Source: Takifugu bimaculatus
Taxonomy: Eukaryota > Chordata > Actinopteri > Tetraodontiformes > Tetraodontidae
Assembly (NCBI GenBank): GCA_004026145.2
Contig: CP034996.1
Coordinates: forward strand, 7,105,391-7,169,390
Direction of reading: 5' to 3'
DNA length: 64,000 nt
Part shown: one piece after another, positions 35,883 to 49,481 of the stretch
Numbering within the stretch: the first letter of the stretch is position 1
Layout of the letters: each line of letters opens with the position of its first letter
Made by a program: the position numbers and the translations under genes
Notes under the pieces: model-generated
What the model saw: the letters and a program-made list of their open reading frames with translations, nothing else
The model's database searches: none
What the model was told of the DNA's origin: nothing

Positions 35883-38800
35883 ATTCTACTTTAAAACCTA
35901 TCAGCCTTTCCACCCCATAAAACATCAACATATTTGATTTTGCAGCTCTTTTAAATTTTATTTCAGGCACGACTTGAACGGCATATCTGCCTGCCTCAGT
36001 ACTGTTCACCCAAAGGATTTATGGTGGCAGATTAGTATTTTTCGTTCTGGGACAATAAAACGCTTCACATGAAACTCTAATGAGCTGTGAGATGCCTACG
36101 ACCCCCCACAAAGGAAATGTAATATAATTATTCTAATCCCAGGATGGCTGTAGCTTTTTATAGTTCAATTAATTCCCTCATATTGAAGAAACAGAGGGCT
36201 TTACAGGGTCTGTGAGAGGTGTTTTGCAATCACCCTAAAGTGTTTTATTGTTTCTTAATTATAATTTTACATGAATTCAAAGTATAGGTGCATAATTTTC
36301 ATTGTGCTTAAAAGAGAAAGTATAAAGCATGACCTTACATCTGTGTTTTAGTGTTTTAAAATGGCTCTCCATTTTAACCATTTAACCACACAACAGCTAA
36401 CATTTCAGAGTAAGATTGGAAATATTGTTGCTGTAAATTTTCAAATCAGACTAATGAACAATCTGCTCCACAGGATGTGTTGAATCGGTGTACTCAGCAG
36501 CGTGTGGAGGAATGGCAGGTGCTTCCCAAGGTGGATCAACCTGTGATTTAACTGAGGAATGCAGGGAAGTGAAAAATCAATGGAATTCATCTCGTGGATC
36601 AAAGGAATGTTCCACTTAAAGTGCACAGGCAGACATAAAATGAGTCATCGTTTTAAAGCAGCTTTTATGCGAGTGACTCCAGCAGGCTTTAAATGCTGCC
36701 AGCGTGTCATTAAGTACTGTCTAATTTGTCAGATGGTCGTATCAGTGGCGGTGATTCATAGCTGCATGATGATTTCTCCAAGCTGATGTGCACTGATGCT
36801 TTCATTAATTTACTGAGCTGAAACTCCCTCCGTCTGTAACGAGTCATGAACTATGCTGTGAAATCTAAAACCTAGCATGATGTAGAGAATGACCTGATAT
36901 TAAACATCGGCCATGGAACCATGGGACTTTCTGGTCTTTTATAGGTTTGCTTTATAGAGGAGTACATTAGTTGCTGTACTTTACCTTTTATTTAAATGCC
37001 TGTGAGCTTGCCTGCAGGGTGGGGACGTTTGTCCATGAATACTTTTCATGATTGCACATGGGCACACTGCTGCACTGTTTCAGTACCATCATCATCAAAC
37101 TCTCCAACTACCCTTAAAATTTTTTTGGATACAGTTGTTGGACACATGCTGCAGGGCCTGTAAACAATCTCACACACTAGCACTTGTAACTGTCCCCTGA
37201 TATACCGGTATATGGAGCTGTCACTAAAGTCAAGATACAACTGGTTTCAACAATGACAGTGCTGATCATTTTAGGACCTTCATATTTCTGAAGAGTAAAC
37301 CACAGAAATTGATCATATCCTGTTTCAGAGTAGCAGACTTGATTGCAAGGAGAATATATTCTTTATGGTAGTTCATTTTCATGTGGACATGAACTGTATA
37401 GGGAAAAATACATCACAGGAGGAAAAATACATCACAAACCTTAAACGGAATACTGTCCATCTAATGGTCCGCATATCAAAATACTTTCGGGCTCCGTTCA
37501 ACAGTAAAAATAAAAGATGAAGTGAAATAAACTCCAAAAGAGGCAAAATGAGCTCAATATAAGGAAGGAATAGAGGACTGTACAGAAACTACACAGAAAG
37601 TGTCAGACCTCTAATCATGGAGGAACACAACCTTCGGTTCCTCTGAGCCTCTTTAATCTTTCGGCTCTGCTATGCTGTGATAGGAATGCTGCTGGAAACA
37701 AGACACAGGTAAGGCCAAGCTCACCCACACAGCCAGAGTTATCAATGAAGATGGATCTGAGGCTTCCATCCCAGATAACCAACACACAATGTTAGATTTG
37801 TACATTGGCAAAAAAATATGGTGATACACAGATACACAGATACACTTTCCTGCAAGAATTTCTCTGAGCCTATACTTTCTTTTACAATAAATTAACGATG
37901 CAACGACTAAAATCACCAACAGAAACAGACATTACTTAGGTTAACAACTACATATCCCAGCGTTCAGCAGGCAACAGACAGGAACACCTGAGGATGATGT
38001 GCATGTGGGAGGTAACTGAAAAGGAACTCAGACCCAGAGAGCACTACATTGCCAACTATGTGTGAAGAGGCCAAAGCCGCTAAGAGAATGTGTTAATCAC
38101 TTGCTTATATGGCAGCTGATGCAATCGAGACCATCTCTAGACTACGCAGCCAAAGTGTTGGAACAAAGGAGAAACCTTGAGGAGTACCAGACTCATACAG
38201 AATACTCGTTCACTACCAATGAATAGTGTTCCTTAAAGGTTACATAGTAGATATGAGTGTAAATGCGTTTACCTAAGGACCATGGTGCGATATGTGTGTG
38301 ATACAGATCTGTGGGATTCAGGATGAAGAAAGCTGCCTATCTGCTGCCTTTTCACCATTTTACTGCCTGTCACCAATTTCCCACTGGCAGCTGATAGCTT
38401 CACATGCACCATGTTCATGAGCTCAGTCAAAGATGAGATGCAGAGTGAGGGGTGACAGTTGTGCACGTCTGAGTCGTGGGAGGTGTTGGTGTTGGGGAGG
38501 GACAACAATGAAAGTCAACAAAGAAATTCCAGAGATTTTCCAGTTAAATCTGCTTCCAATTTTCAGGCAGCCTGAACATAAACAAACACAATCATGTGCA
38601 AATAAATAAGATGTGACAGTTCTATTGGACCTAATTTATTAGTCATGATTATGCCGATTTATTTTCATCTGACAGTCAGCAGAGAGCCAGTATAAATAAT
38701 AAAAAGCATCAAATATGAAAAATGGATATTATTAACAGTGATGGCTGAAACCATCGGCACCATGAGATTCATTTAAACACTAATGCGCTCCATCATTACG

Positions 38801-41040
38801 AGAGGATTTGTATGTTTTCACTGAGCATTCACTCTGTTGAAGAGCCCCTGGCAGGACTATCACAGCTGGGCCGGGGCTGCTGCTGCTGCTGGGAAATGGA
38901 GGCAATGAATTTTTAAAGCACAATTTTTCACTTCTAATATTAAAAGACAAAAGATTATTGAAGTCTGTTTGATGGTACATTTTCAAAAGGTTGTAATGTA
39001 AAGATTGTTCCTTTTCTTTTGTAGCCTTTGATTTCAGACACTTAAAGCTTTCGTAAAATTAAATCTCTGTTCTGATCTTGAGAGACTGCATGTTACTTGA
39101 TAGTGTTATTCAAATGTAAACAGGAACATCTGGCAGATTTTGGTCCATCATAATCATACACACAGAAGGTATCTATATTCACATGTATTTGGCGTAACTG
39201 TTGGGAGGATTCATGAGCCTCCAGCTGCACACTCTGGCATAAATACTCCAGTAAGTAAAGCATCAGTTTGTTCTATAATGGAATAAAGACCAACATACAA
39301 AGAGACAGATCAGTGTGAGCTCATCATTAAGTATCAGCTCCCATCCAAATAATTGGATTTTATTTCCCATTATGTATCTAGAATATAGATTATAGTATAT
39401 TATATAAAAGATTCATGTTGGGAATAATGTGGTGCTGTTAAATTCATAATCACGTGTCATCTATTCATGTTAAGGGAAGCCAAAAAGCATCTAAATACTC
39501 TTATCATGTCATAGAATTATCTTTCATTTGCATAGTTTTATTTGATGAGGTATTTAATTTTCCAGATTAGCGTAATGTGCGTGGAAGGAAAATGAAAAAC
39601 AACAGCGAGAACAACCTCAGATGAACATTAATTAGACGCTCTGTAATTGCTGCAGCTACAGCTGCAATGAGTGTGTGTATTACAGCCGTGTGGTCATGTT
39701 AGCACATCTGCACAGCTTAGTTCACTCTAGGAGTTTATGGGCATACACAGGGAACAGATGAGTAATTATGAATTGCCAAAACATCGACCATCGCATGCAG
39801 GCATCACCATGAAATAAAGAGACGCCAGATTGTAAGTGTGAGTGATGGTGAGAGCATGAAAACAATCAAATCTGCTCGTTGATGATGTTTTTTCATCATT
39901 GTTTCTCACCTAACTATGACATTTCTGGAGTGTGTTGCTGCCGCTGCCTGACAGGAGGATGCGTCACAAAACACACAAATACTGTCAGAATTAAAACTCT
40001 TAATACCACAAAAGTGGGGGGTTTGATTTTAATACAACTTTCCCAGTTAAGTATTTGGAGAATGATTGGAGGTCAGAAATATGATGAAATTCATGGGTTT
40101 TTGTTTGACAATTTTAACTGATGTCATGGAACCTGTGACTACAGCACTAAAGCAAAGAATCCAGCATGAATGCAAGAATGTGCAGAACCAGAAATGGTTA
40201 ATCAATACACACTTGTGTTGCATCTTTATTTGACTGAGTATGGTGCAGTTGTTTACATTTTTACAAACCCCCAAACAACATCAGATCACATGTTTGTATT
40301 TACCTCTGGAACATATCATTGAGTGCTCTGTGCATTTTGTTTCTCTTCACTTGACTTGCAAGATTGATGATGTTTCTTATTTTTGTAGTCCTGAGTGATT
40401 GCCTGATTTTACCTACCTTAAAATGTGTTCCGATGTGTTTGCAGCACGTGTTTTCAAAGTGACTGAGATGTTTTAATTTGCTTGTGAATTGTCAGAATGT
40501 TTCAGTCTAATGCACTAATTGAACCCTGTGCCTCCGCAGTGATTCATTAGTGAGGATGCTGCTGAAACTGATTTGGATATAATTTGCACAGCAGGAGTCA
40601 CAGGAGACAAATATTTCCCCCTTGTCAGAGCACCTTAAAGCCGATCTCCTCTGGTTACCACAGTGACTCCAAAGAATGTGGTTTACAGGAAATGTGCAGG
40701 AAACAGTTTCCTAGTGTGATTCAGGTATTCCTGTATTTCTCTCCTCTCTCCCTTCTTGTCTCTTTTGAACGAAGCAAGTCTAAAGAGACCATTTTGATCT
40801 TGTCTCTCAATGCTCTCAATACTTCAAGTTGGATTCAGTGCACAAAGCTGACTATTTTAAGACCAAAGCTGCCATCATGCTCAACAAGGGGAAAAGAGAA
40901 GCTCACTTTTGTTCCTGCTAGTATCGTCTCATTTCTGCTAGTGTCTCATTAAAATGAGAGAACAGTAGCAGGAAGTGTAGTGTCAAAAGAAAATTTGCCT
41001 GGCAGGAACTGTGTTTGTTGATGTGTGTCATGTGAACAGA

Positions 41041-41044
<4 letters not shown>
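35883..41044. other. Intergenic DNA, no gene; possible conserved non-coding segments
   Basis: AT-rich unique sequence. Stretches near 38620-38790 and 39560-39720 are dense in homeodomain-type TAAT/ATTA cores and free of simple repeats, the texture of conserved non-coding elements. This is a visual impression only. Confidence 0.4.
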
Positions 41045-41078
<34 letters not shown>

Positions 41079-41103
41079 TATATATAATATATATATATAT
41101 ATA
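41045..41103. repeat. (AT)n microsatellite, self-complementary
   Basis: Two AT arrays flank a short GAGAGAT interruption; the whole can fold on itself. Confidence 0.92.
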
Positions 41104-41317
41104 ACAACACAGCTACAGTTTTATGCATCCACATTACCGGTAGATAAAATTTAGAATTTGTTGCTTTGACATTTATTGCAAATGAAATTTAAATCATGTG
41201 TTTACAGTAATTCGTGATAATAATAATTCCATTTTATAACATTAAAATGTGTCATGCTGCATTCCTCTTTAACACATCTATTTTATGTGCAATTAATTTT
41301 TCCAGCCACTGTTTGCA

Positions 41318-42260
41318 GCCTGTTTGAGATGTTTCAGTCAGGCTTTAGAGCTCATCACAGAACAAAAACAGCACTTATTAAAGTTACTAATTATCTTCTT
41401 AGAGCTTCAGATCATGGACTGGTCTCTATGCTGGTTCTGCTGGACCTCAGTGCTGCTTTTGATACAGTTGATCACAGCATCCTGTTACACAGAATGGAAC
41501 ATGTGACTGGGATTAAAGGGACAGCACTAGACTGGTTTAGATCATATTTATCAGATCGATACCAGTTTGCTCATGTCCATGACGTTCCCTCTTCATATAC
41601 TAGGGTTAGCCATGGAGTTAGCCATGGAGCCATGAAGTTTTCAAGGTTCTGTACTTGGACCAATCCTCTTCACCTTGTACATGCTTCCCATAGGAAACAT
41701 TATTCGGCATCATGGAATAAATTTTCATTGTTATGCTGATGACACTCAGCTATATTTATCCATGAAACCAGAGGAGACAGAGCAGTTAGTGAAGCTTCAG
41801 ACCTGTCTTAAAGACATAAAGTCTTGGTTGACCTCGAATGTTCTTCTCTTTGATTCAGACAGAACCAAGGTGATTGTGTCTGGTACTGAACTTCTCAGGG
41901 ATATATTAGATCATGTTATTATTCTGGATGGTTTCTTTTTAGCTTCTCATCTTTCTCTGAGGGGATTCTTGGAGTAACATTTGTCCAAGCTCTATCTTTT
42001 AACTCGCATATTAAATGAATCTCCAGAAGTGTCTTTTTCACTTGCAAAACATATTCATAGTTGTGCACTGACCTGCCAACCCCCCCCCCCCCCCCGCATC
42101 AGTGTAAGAGATGTGTTCTCCCATATGAGCCAGTCCTGCTCAAGGGTTCTGCCTTTTAAAAAGCAGTTTTCTTTGCAACTGTTGCTTGTCAGGCTCTGGG
42201 TTTCTGTAAAATCTCAAATTTTAAGAGACAGTATTTCAATAAAGATTTGATTTGATTGGC
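41318..42260 (+). mobile_element. LINE copy retaining RT catalytic core, decayed
   Basis: The plus strand encodes reverse transcriptase blocks QSGFRAHHRTKTALIKVTN, LLDLSAAFDTVDHSILLHRM and, after a frame break, CYADDTQLYLSMKPEETEQL. It belongs to the same family as 19233-20933 and overlaps it from the DHSILLHRM region onward. The 3' end is ATTTCAATAAAGATTTGATT. It is damaged by frameshifts, a duplicated AGCCATGGAGTT-like segment near 41605-41630 and loss of much of the C-terminal part. A C16 run lies at 42080-42095. Confidence 0.88.
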
Positions 42261-45029
42261 TTTGATTTGACTGAACCTTGGATGCAGTTTGCATTGTTTT
42301 AGTGATTTAATGGGCCCCAAACATGCTGCTAGAGATAATGTGCACTCACAACTGAAGTCTGCACCCACATTCTTCAGTGAACAGCTTTTCCAGACATCTT
42401 GTTTGGGTGATGTAGGAATTCTCTGTTTCTGTCTTGCATTCTGACGTGCATTCTTTAAAAAACAGCATTTTAAAGCTTTGCCTCGCTGCGCTTTGTCTAT
42501 GTTTAGGATCTGTTTTTGTTTTAGTTTGTTTTACTTTTTCAAGCCACCAACCTGCCAAGACAAAGGATAGGAAGACCAAAATACCAGATATGTAGTCTCT
42601 TTTCTGCTTTTAACCATCCATGTAAGACATCTATGTACTTTTTGGGTGTTTATAGTTATTCTTAAAGAAAAGCTATCTAAAATTTATGGATGACAAATGC
42701 AAGTTAATGAAGTGAAAGTACCAGCTTGTGACAGACTGGAACCCTCATGAAGCTTCAGACTCCTTACATCAACTTTATCTAGAATAGATCTTCTCACATG
42801 GGGGCAGTGTTGGACCACCTGTCTCTCCTTCGCCGTCTCCACCTTCCTCCTGCTGATATGGAATGTCTTTATAGTGGAGGTATTGAGTGGGGATCCTCCA
42901 CACTAGATCTAGTATCTTCTGTTCTTAACACCCAGAATCAGACCTAGAACTGTCAGACATCACAGCCCTTCATCTCCTGAACAAAACTTAAAAAAAGAAA
43001 AGAAAATACACCTCAGTATAGGTTTGCACATGTATATTGTCCCAAATGGTTTGCTGTAATTGTACTGAAGATAATGCAGGAGGATCTATTTCTGCATTAT
43101 AGTTGTCCCGGGTGACAACAACAGGAACACTGTTTTTTGAAGAACACGTGTTAAGAGAGGACAAGAAGGCATTACTGTGTCTCTAGAGGATATTTCTTGT
43201 TTTAGAAATACATCATGTTTGAGCAGATATTGCAGGGATGCTGACAAAAAGTTAGTGACAAAGAAATATTCATTTATGGACATAAGAAGTTATCTTGTTC
43301 TTCCTGACTAATGGAAAGTGTATTTTTTTTATTCAGCACCACAGGTTAGGGCAGAATCTCTTAAGGCATAACTAAAGTAGCAGGTCCCACATGAAATACT
43401 ACTTCTGATTTTGCTTCTGTTGTCCCCAAAAGCAGAATCTATAGATGTAATGAGTTAATCAGCATCTGAGTCTCTCTGCTCCTACCCTCTCTGCTCCGTA
43501 AGTGGTCATCAGCATCCTTCTTTTGCAGCCTCTGTCTCTGAAAGGTCAATCGACTAATGTGCTACATTAACACGGGGTGTCATCTATCTGGTCATTAGCT
43601 CTGACCTCTGTATGTGTAAGTGGGGCCATAGAGGAGCAGAAAAAGAGTCATTTAGTGTGTAAAAACATGTAACCCTCTGGGTTAAATGAGCTCAACAGCT
43701 CAAACACACTAGTCCTCTGTACTTGGCTTAGTCACAATAATAATATTAATCACCATAATCGCTAACAGTCACAATTATCATAATAACAATCAGAATAATA
43801 CAACATTCTGACAGCAGAAAGGGCCAAATCCAAAGGTCACTGTATAATTTCATTGTAATTCCGTTCAACTTGAATGCAAATTTGATTACAATTGTCTCTG
43901 AATGTATTTTAGCAATAATAGTTTGATTTGATGAAGATTTTCTGGAAGTGTTCTGTCCTTACATGATGATGATGTTTCCATTAGGTGCAGATATTTCACA
44001 AGTAAAACTTTGCAGATGTTCAAACACATTCTATGAATTATGAAGATGTGTCTTAAAAATCTCACAATTGGATTGAATTTAGGCACTTTAAGTGCCAAAA
44101 TAAGATGAGAAAACAAAAACAAATGAACACTGTTATTTTCCTAAATGATACACTTTTTTATTTTATTTTTTCTTTAGATTTGATGAGTTACTCACACTTA
44201 TTAAGGCACTGTGCAAAACATGAGGCATGATATATTTGAAATTGTTCAAAAAGAACAGATATTTAGTGTAACCTCATGTTAGAACAAAAGCTGTTCATAT
44301 CAGATCATATTGTCATTTTAGACTTAATAAAATTATATTACGGTATTAGAATAGTGATGCTTGATATTTGCATTGCCTTGGCTGACTGCAATAATCCATC
44401 CAAAACAGTTTTTTTTTTAAACTTTAGTTTTCTAGGTTATTGGAATGTTCCAACCTCTGCTGCTGTGTGGTGATTAAAATTATTGTTTGACCTCTTTGTC
44501 CTTGAGATAGAGACATAGAAGGTTATCCACCAGTTCAAGTGCAATCAACAGCACACATGTCCCCATTCTGTGAGCATTTGATCCACCTTAATAAACAACA
44601 TTTTAAGGTATCCCGATGTTAATAAGGAGCTCCATGAACCATTGACTAGCAGCAGCTATTTTCCCCTCTCTGACAAGGACACCCAAGGGGTTTTGCTACG
44701 CACATCCACTGAGAGGCAATCAGAGGGTCCAGCAGGGCTAAGCACTCCCTCCAGCTTGTTTCTGAGGCGTGAAAGCAGAGCCAGTTATTCCTCTGCTTGG
44801 GTTTCTCTGGGTTTGTCCCAGGGAAAGCTGATGGGAGGCACAATGAAAAAGAGGAGCTCTTTCTCATATCCTGGCCTCTAGAGATGCTTTTGGATCAGCA
44901 TAATTTACTGCTGTGACACAAGAATAAAGTTGGATATCATGAGTCTGGGGTAAAGGCTGATGTCTTTAACAAATTGCACTTCAAGTCTGCACAAAGTAAG
45001 AACTTTGCTTCATTCATTACAATTTTCTA
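42261..45029. other. Intergenic DNA, no gene recognised
   Basis: AT-rich unique sequence with chance ORFs. Nothing exon-like was recognised. Confidence 0.6.
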
Positions 45030-45265
45030 AATTATGCTTGGGTGAATATTTTCACCAGGAGAAAAAGCTGGATCTCTCCACAGATGTCAACAAGGATGTA
45101 GGTCCGAGGCACTGTGGGCCAAGGTCGAGGGTCTAAGAGCAGAGGGGGGAGGGCTGGTCTTCCCATTGGTGAGGCATGCCACACAATGCTTGACCTTCTA
45201 AATGTCCAAGTATCTTTCATGAACCATGGCCAGGACCTGTCCCCTGAGGGCACTCTGGACCAATG
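45030..45265 (-). pseudogene. Ty3/Gypsy integrase fragment, decayed
   Basis: Read on the minus strand, the segment gives LRGQVLAMVHERYLDI, then HCVACLTNGK in one frame and DPRPWPTVPRTYILVDICGE in another. These resemble the zinc-binding and early catalytic part of a Gypsy integrase (H-x-G-H, C-x-x-C, then P-W-x-x-V-x-x-D). Stops and frame changes make it inactive. It lies downstream, in the same orientation, of the RT/RNase H fragment at 47650-48345, so it is probably part of the same element. Confidence 0.5.
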
Positions 45266-45677
45266 TGCCCAGCAATGTCCCCCCTAATTTTTCACTTGTC
45301 AGAGCATAGAGACAAACTCCCTGTGAGCAACATCAGACGTGCACACCAGTGGCCGCACCAGTATCACCAGTTGTTTTTCATGAGTTATCTAGGTGAGTGG
45401 TTTGCAAATCGAGACGTGTGCTGTAGAACCACCATGTGATACCGTATAAATTCCTATAACTCTTTGTCAAATATAAAATTAATCATTTTTGTAAACAGCA
45501 TTTAATGATTATCCATGAATAAAAATTCTTCATAAATGACACCAGAATAAGCATAAATCTGATCGGGGACTCAAAGTTCACCTTGTTTTTCCTCTTCCTG
45601 TCATTCTCACTTCTCCAGTGGTTTTATATTTTGCCCAGGTTGAATAACCTGCCTGCATCTTGCTTTGACTTCATGTG

Positions 45678-47532
45678 CTACTTCAAGACAATTTCTGGAT
45701 GCTGTTTGATGTGATTCATTAAAATGAAGCTTCCTTCACAATCTGCACTGAATGCTTGAAAAGTAGCACAAATATCCACAAGCTGTGAGATCTCCTTTAG
45801 CTCTTCACATCTAAGTGCTGTTGCCACCATATCTGAGAATGTGTTGATTGACCCTTGTTTTTGCTTCACAATGTACCTGAATTCAGCATATTCACTGTTA
45901 ATGGCCTCCATAGAATGAGGGTGGTGGAGAATGGCCTCATACTTCTTTGACATCGAAGCATTGAGCTCAAACATCAATTTTGAGTGTGGATCAACACACA
46001 TTGCCACACTGGCCAGTGCAGACCACTCCTTTAAGTCCTCCTCTGGAAAATGAAAACCCAAGTGATCACAGAGCTTACAAATAAATAATAGAATAATCTC
46101 ACTGGTATTTCTGCCATCAGCTGATGAGGTCCTCATCACCTCTTTGACACGGTCACTCCACTACACATTCTTCTCATCTTTCAAGTATTGGGAATGCAAC
46201 TTGGCAAGAGCAAAGATTGAGAGACGGTGTTCTGCCCTTCCATCACAGTCAGGTTGCATCTTTGATAAGAAAGGCTGAGTTGTGCCAGCTCACCCAAAAC
46301 ATCTCCCAGAGCAGCGAGAGTAACCTGGAACTTTGAATCGCTCAGCATTTTGTAGCAGTAATTTACCACTGGATCTGTGGTATCACTGAATTCTGTCTTG
46401 TAGTATTTTCCAATCACAGTGTAGTTCCTCAGAACAGCCTTCACAGCTTGGTACCAGTACAGCATCGTACTTCACTCAGAGGCCTGAATGACAGTGTATC
46501 CTCATTGAGAATCTTTGCTTGGTCCTCTATTTTGCCTCACTACACAGTGGACCAAGAGAAAGTGGAATACACAATTCTAAGAAGAGTTTCCACAGCTCAC
46601 TTTAAAGGCAGATCTTTCCAGGCATCATTAATGTCCAATTCCTCTCTATGGGCAACGGCGTGTTGTTCGGTGTGGAATTTGCAGCTTTAATAAAGCTGCA
46701 CCTCCGTTGTGCTTTCTGAGCATCACTGAGGCACCATCAGAGGTCAGCATCGCCTTTATCTGCAAGTTCAGTCCATGCTTGGGGTAAAACTGAGTGATTG
46801 CCTGCTCAACATCGTGAACAGTGCATGCTATACGCTGGATGATGCCACCAAACACAGTTTTATAGCTGACGTCATTTTCCTCCCTGTGCTTAATATACAG
46901 GACTAGCTTTGTGCACTGATATGTCTGTGCTCTCATTTACTATCAGGGTATACCAGGGTGCATTTTTAACATCGCACGTCATCTCATTCCTCCAATCTGT
47001 CATTGATTGAGTTCACAAATTCAAAGGAATAATTTTTGCTTCACCAGCTTTCTGGCAGAGTCACATACTTTGCCATGTGATTGTGGATTTGTTCATTTTG
47101 ATGGTGAGTAGAACATTGGCGATGAGAACTTTAACTTGCTTGGGGTTGGATTTCTTTTTGTGTCCCTGCTCTTCTTACCTCTTCTCTTGAACCTTAGCGC
47201 TCTCTTGCAATAATGTACGAATCCCAAATCCCATCTTGCACCTTTGTACAATTCCAACAGCATTCAAATGACTTTTCTACTGAATGTGATGCTTGAGGTA
47301 GCCCAACCTCCATTCAGTCCACGCTTTTCCCTCTATAAACTCGCTTGCTACTTAAGCTTCGCGGCATGTTTCGCAGAGAAGCCCTTTCACACTTGAAAAT
47401 GAAAAACAATCTCACCCAGTTTCACCTCTTGTTATTTTGTTTGCAATTCAGCCATTCAGTCTCAAAAGAATCGCATTTCTTTTTTACTTTGGCTTGTTGA
47501 GTAGATGTGCCACTGCCCACTCCTTTCACCAT
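45678..47532 (-). pseudogene. hAT-type transposase, decayed (KIAA1586/ZBED-like)
   Basis: A broken minus-strand coding region begins at ATG 47532 with a Lys-rich start and a zinc-finger-like part. It then has LTSDGASVMLRKHNGGAALL (about 46740) and ends near 45680 with the hAT dimerisation signature FSADCEGSFILMNHIK. Intermediate segments (46465-46181 and 46139-45678) are open for 94 and 153 codons, separated by frameshifts and stops. The family includes vertebrate host genes such as KIAA1586, but the frame breaks here point to a dead transposon. AGTGGTTTGCAAAT at 45395 resembles a hAT terminal repeat. It lies between the two halves of a Gypsy pol. Confidence 0.8.
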
Positions 47533-47649
47533 AATAAGGAGTTAGCATCATATCATTGGCTGGACAAATTACTACCTATTGTTTAACCGCTTGTTCTCAC
47601 CTGTCACTCACTGAACTAAATAAATTGTTATGTGTTCATTTTATTTACA

Positions 47650-48345
47650 GTTCAAGTTCAGTTGGACTGTTCAGTTTTTTCAATGCCCTGTGAAAGGGCA
47701 TTCATTCCTTTGGAACTCCTGCCCTCATGGATGAAAGCCCAAAGCTGGATAAGTAGGGGGTCATTTGCTGATGCTGAAATGACACCCTTACAGTTACATA
47801 ATTATGCCACCTCTCACATGTCCAGACTCACGCCAGCACTTCCCTCTTTCCCACCAAGCACTTCTGTTCTGGGTGAGCGACCTTGAAGAAAATGCCACTG
47901 GGCATTCAGTTCCTGTGCTGACATTGTTTCAGATCTTCAGCAGTCAGGAAGAACCCTACAAATTTGCTGACTGACACTGCAAAGATGAACTTTGGCAAGC
48001 AAGATCAGTGAACTGGAAAAGTGGTTGTTGTGCAGGGGGAAAGTTGTTGTGTTCACCATGATGTTGTCCTGGTAGAACACCACCCAGCGGATGCCAGTGA
48101 AGGTGGTAGTCAAGCTGGAGGCAATTGGAGTCAAAGCTGAGGCCAAAGGACACGCGACTGTGACTGAAGAATCCCATCAGGGGTCACCAAAGCAGGGAGG
48201 TTGCGGCTGTGTGGGCGAAGAGGAACCTGCAGATATGTAGCTCTGCTGTAATTTGAACTTTTTTAACACATCAATCCATTAAACTGTAGGCTGGGGATAT
48301 TTGTCTGGGATCACCACTTTGTTCACTTGTCAGCACCTGTATTGT
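47650..48345 (-). pseudogene. Ty3/Gypsy reverse transcriptase and RNase H, decayed
   Basis: On the minus strand the order is VVIPDKYPQPTV (RT motif 1, about 48320), YLQVPLRPHSRNLPALVTP (about 48235), a RVSFGLSF block (about 48150), GIRWVVFYQDN (the YxDD box changed to YQDN, about 48075) and FAVSVSKFVGFFLTAE (about 47970). RNase H signatures follow (GKREVLA, VWTCERWHNY, about 47840). At least three frame changes and several stops are present. The order matches Gypsy pol. Sequence up to about 48645 may be more of it but is not recognisable. Confidence 0.72.
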
Positions 48346-48649
48346 CCATGATAAAGAAGGCCCAGGATGCAGAACAGGTCAAATCCAGGGAGGTGGTCAA
48401 CATGGTGAGACACCTGGAAAATGAACGATGGGAGAGCCTTTGAGCCGCAGAGTTTGGACATGGTGGTGGGGCCCACCGTGCTGCTCTTGCATGTCTCTAC
48501 ACCACCGCTGCTTTGAGTATGTGACACAGAAACAGCTTCCAAACTCTGGGTTAATTTGGGGGCTTGGAGGCAGCTGGGTGAGAAAGGGAGCGCCATCGTT
48601 GTCACTGTTATATTTAGTGAAATGCAGATGACAAATCTGTTTCACACAT

Positions 48650-49480
48650 TCTTTTTTAATAATGGAGCATCAATAAAAACACCTGATCTTTCTGAGCAGG
48701 TTGCAGGCCACAGCAGTGAGCACTGCATGGACAGGCTGTAACTTCACTGTGTCTAAAAACATTTACCAGGTGTTCTTAAGGGCCCTTGTAACCTCTGTGC
48801 GCTCAGCTCTTCCTCACTCTTCCTGAGAGAAATATTCGGAATCACTGGTGTTGATTCATGTCTGCTGCGCAGAGTCAACTAAAAGTATCTCCCCCTGTGC
48901 CAGCCATCATGGAGAGGGCTTCACTGTTATTCCCCAAAGAGTCATCAGATAAGAAATGTGTAAAGACACTTGAGAGTCTCTCCCCTAAGGGAACAGATTT
49001 CAAGGTTTTGTTTTGTGCTTTGGTTGTTTTTTGTCATTTTTTCTTTGCTGTTTTTCCCCACAAACAATATTTTTACCCCGATAGGAGAGGGAAAATCGAG
49101 CAGATATTAGCAGCAGCTATAACATTTTCAGAATGAGAGCTTCAAGGACTTCATTGTGTAAAGGATTTCGTATCCAGCTAAACACTCAGTAGTACAGTAT
49201 TTACATATTTAAATAATGTAATCCATTCATCATTTACTGAGTTATGTCTTTACGCTGCTCTGTTTTTACTGCATTGTACATTATAACTGATTCTGTTATT
49301 TAATCAGAAATGACAGATTTACACAAAAAAATTCGCTGTAGGCTTTCACTCACTTCGGCTCAGCACAATTCTCTTTTCTTTCTTTTGTAGTGTAAAATGT
49401 AATAGTGTAACAGGACTTTTGGTAACCTTCCACGTGTTTCTTTGGTTACATTTAAAATGAGTTTGGGCTGACAGGTTTCA
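48650..49480. other. Unassigned sequence between retroelement remains
   Basis: Includes a 92-codon plus-strand ORF from 48858 that I do not recognise. It may be further decayed retroelement sequence, but no motif shows it. Confidence 0.4.
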
Positions 49481-49481
49481 T

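Noticed and set aside
45678..47532. Domesticated host gene of the KIAA1586/ZBED kind
   Set aside because: Several frameshifts and stops break the coding region, so a functional host gene is unlikely.
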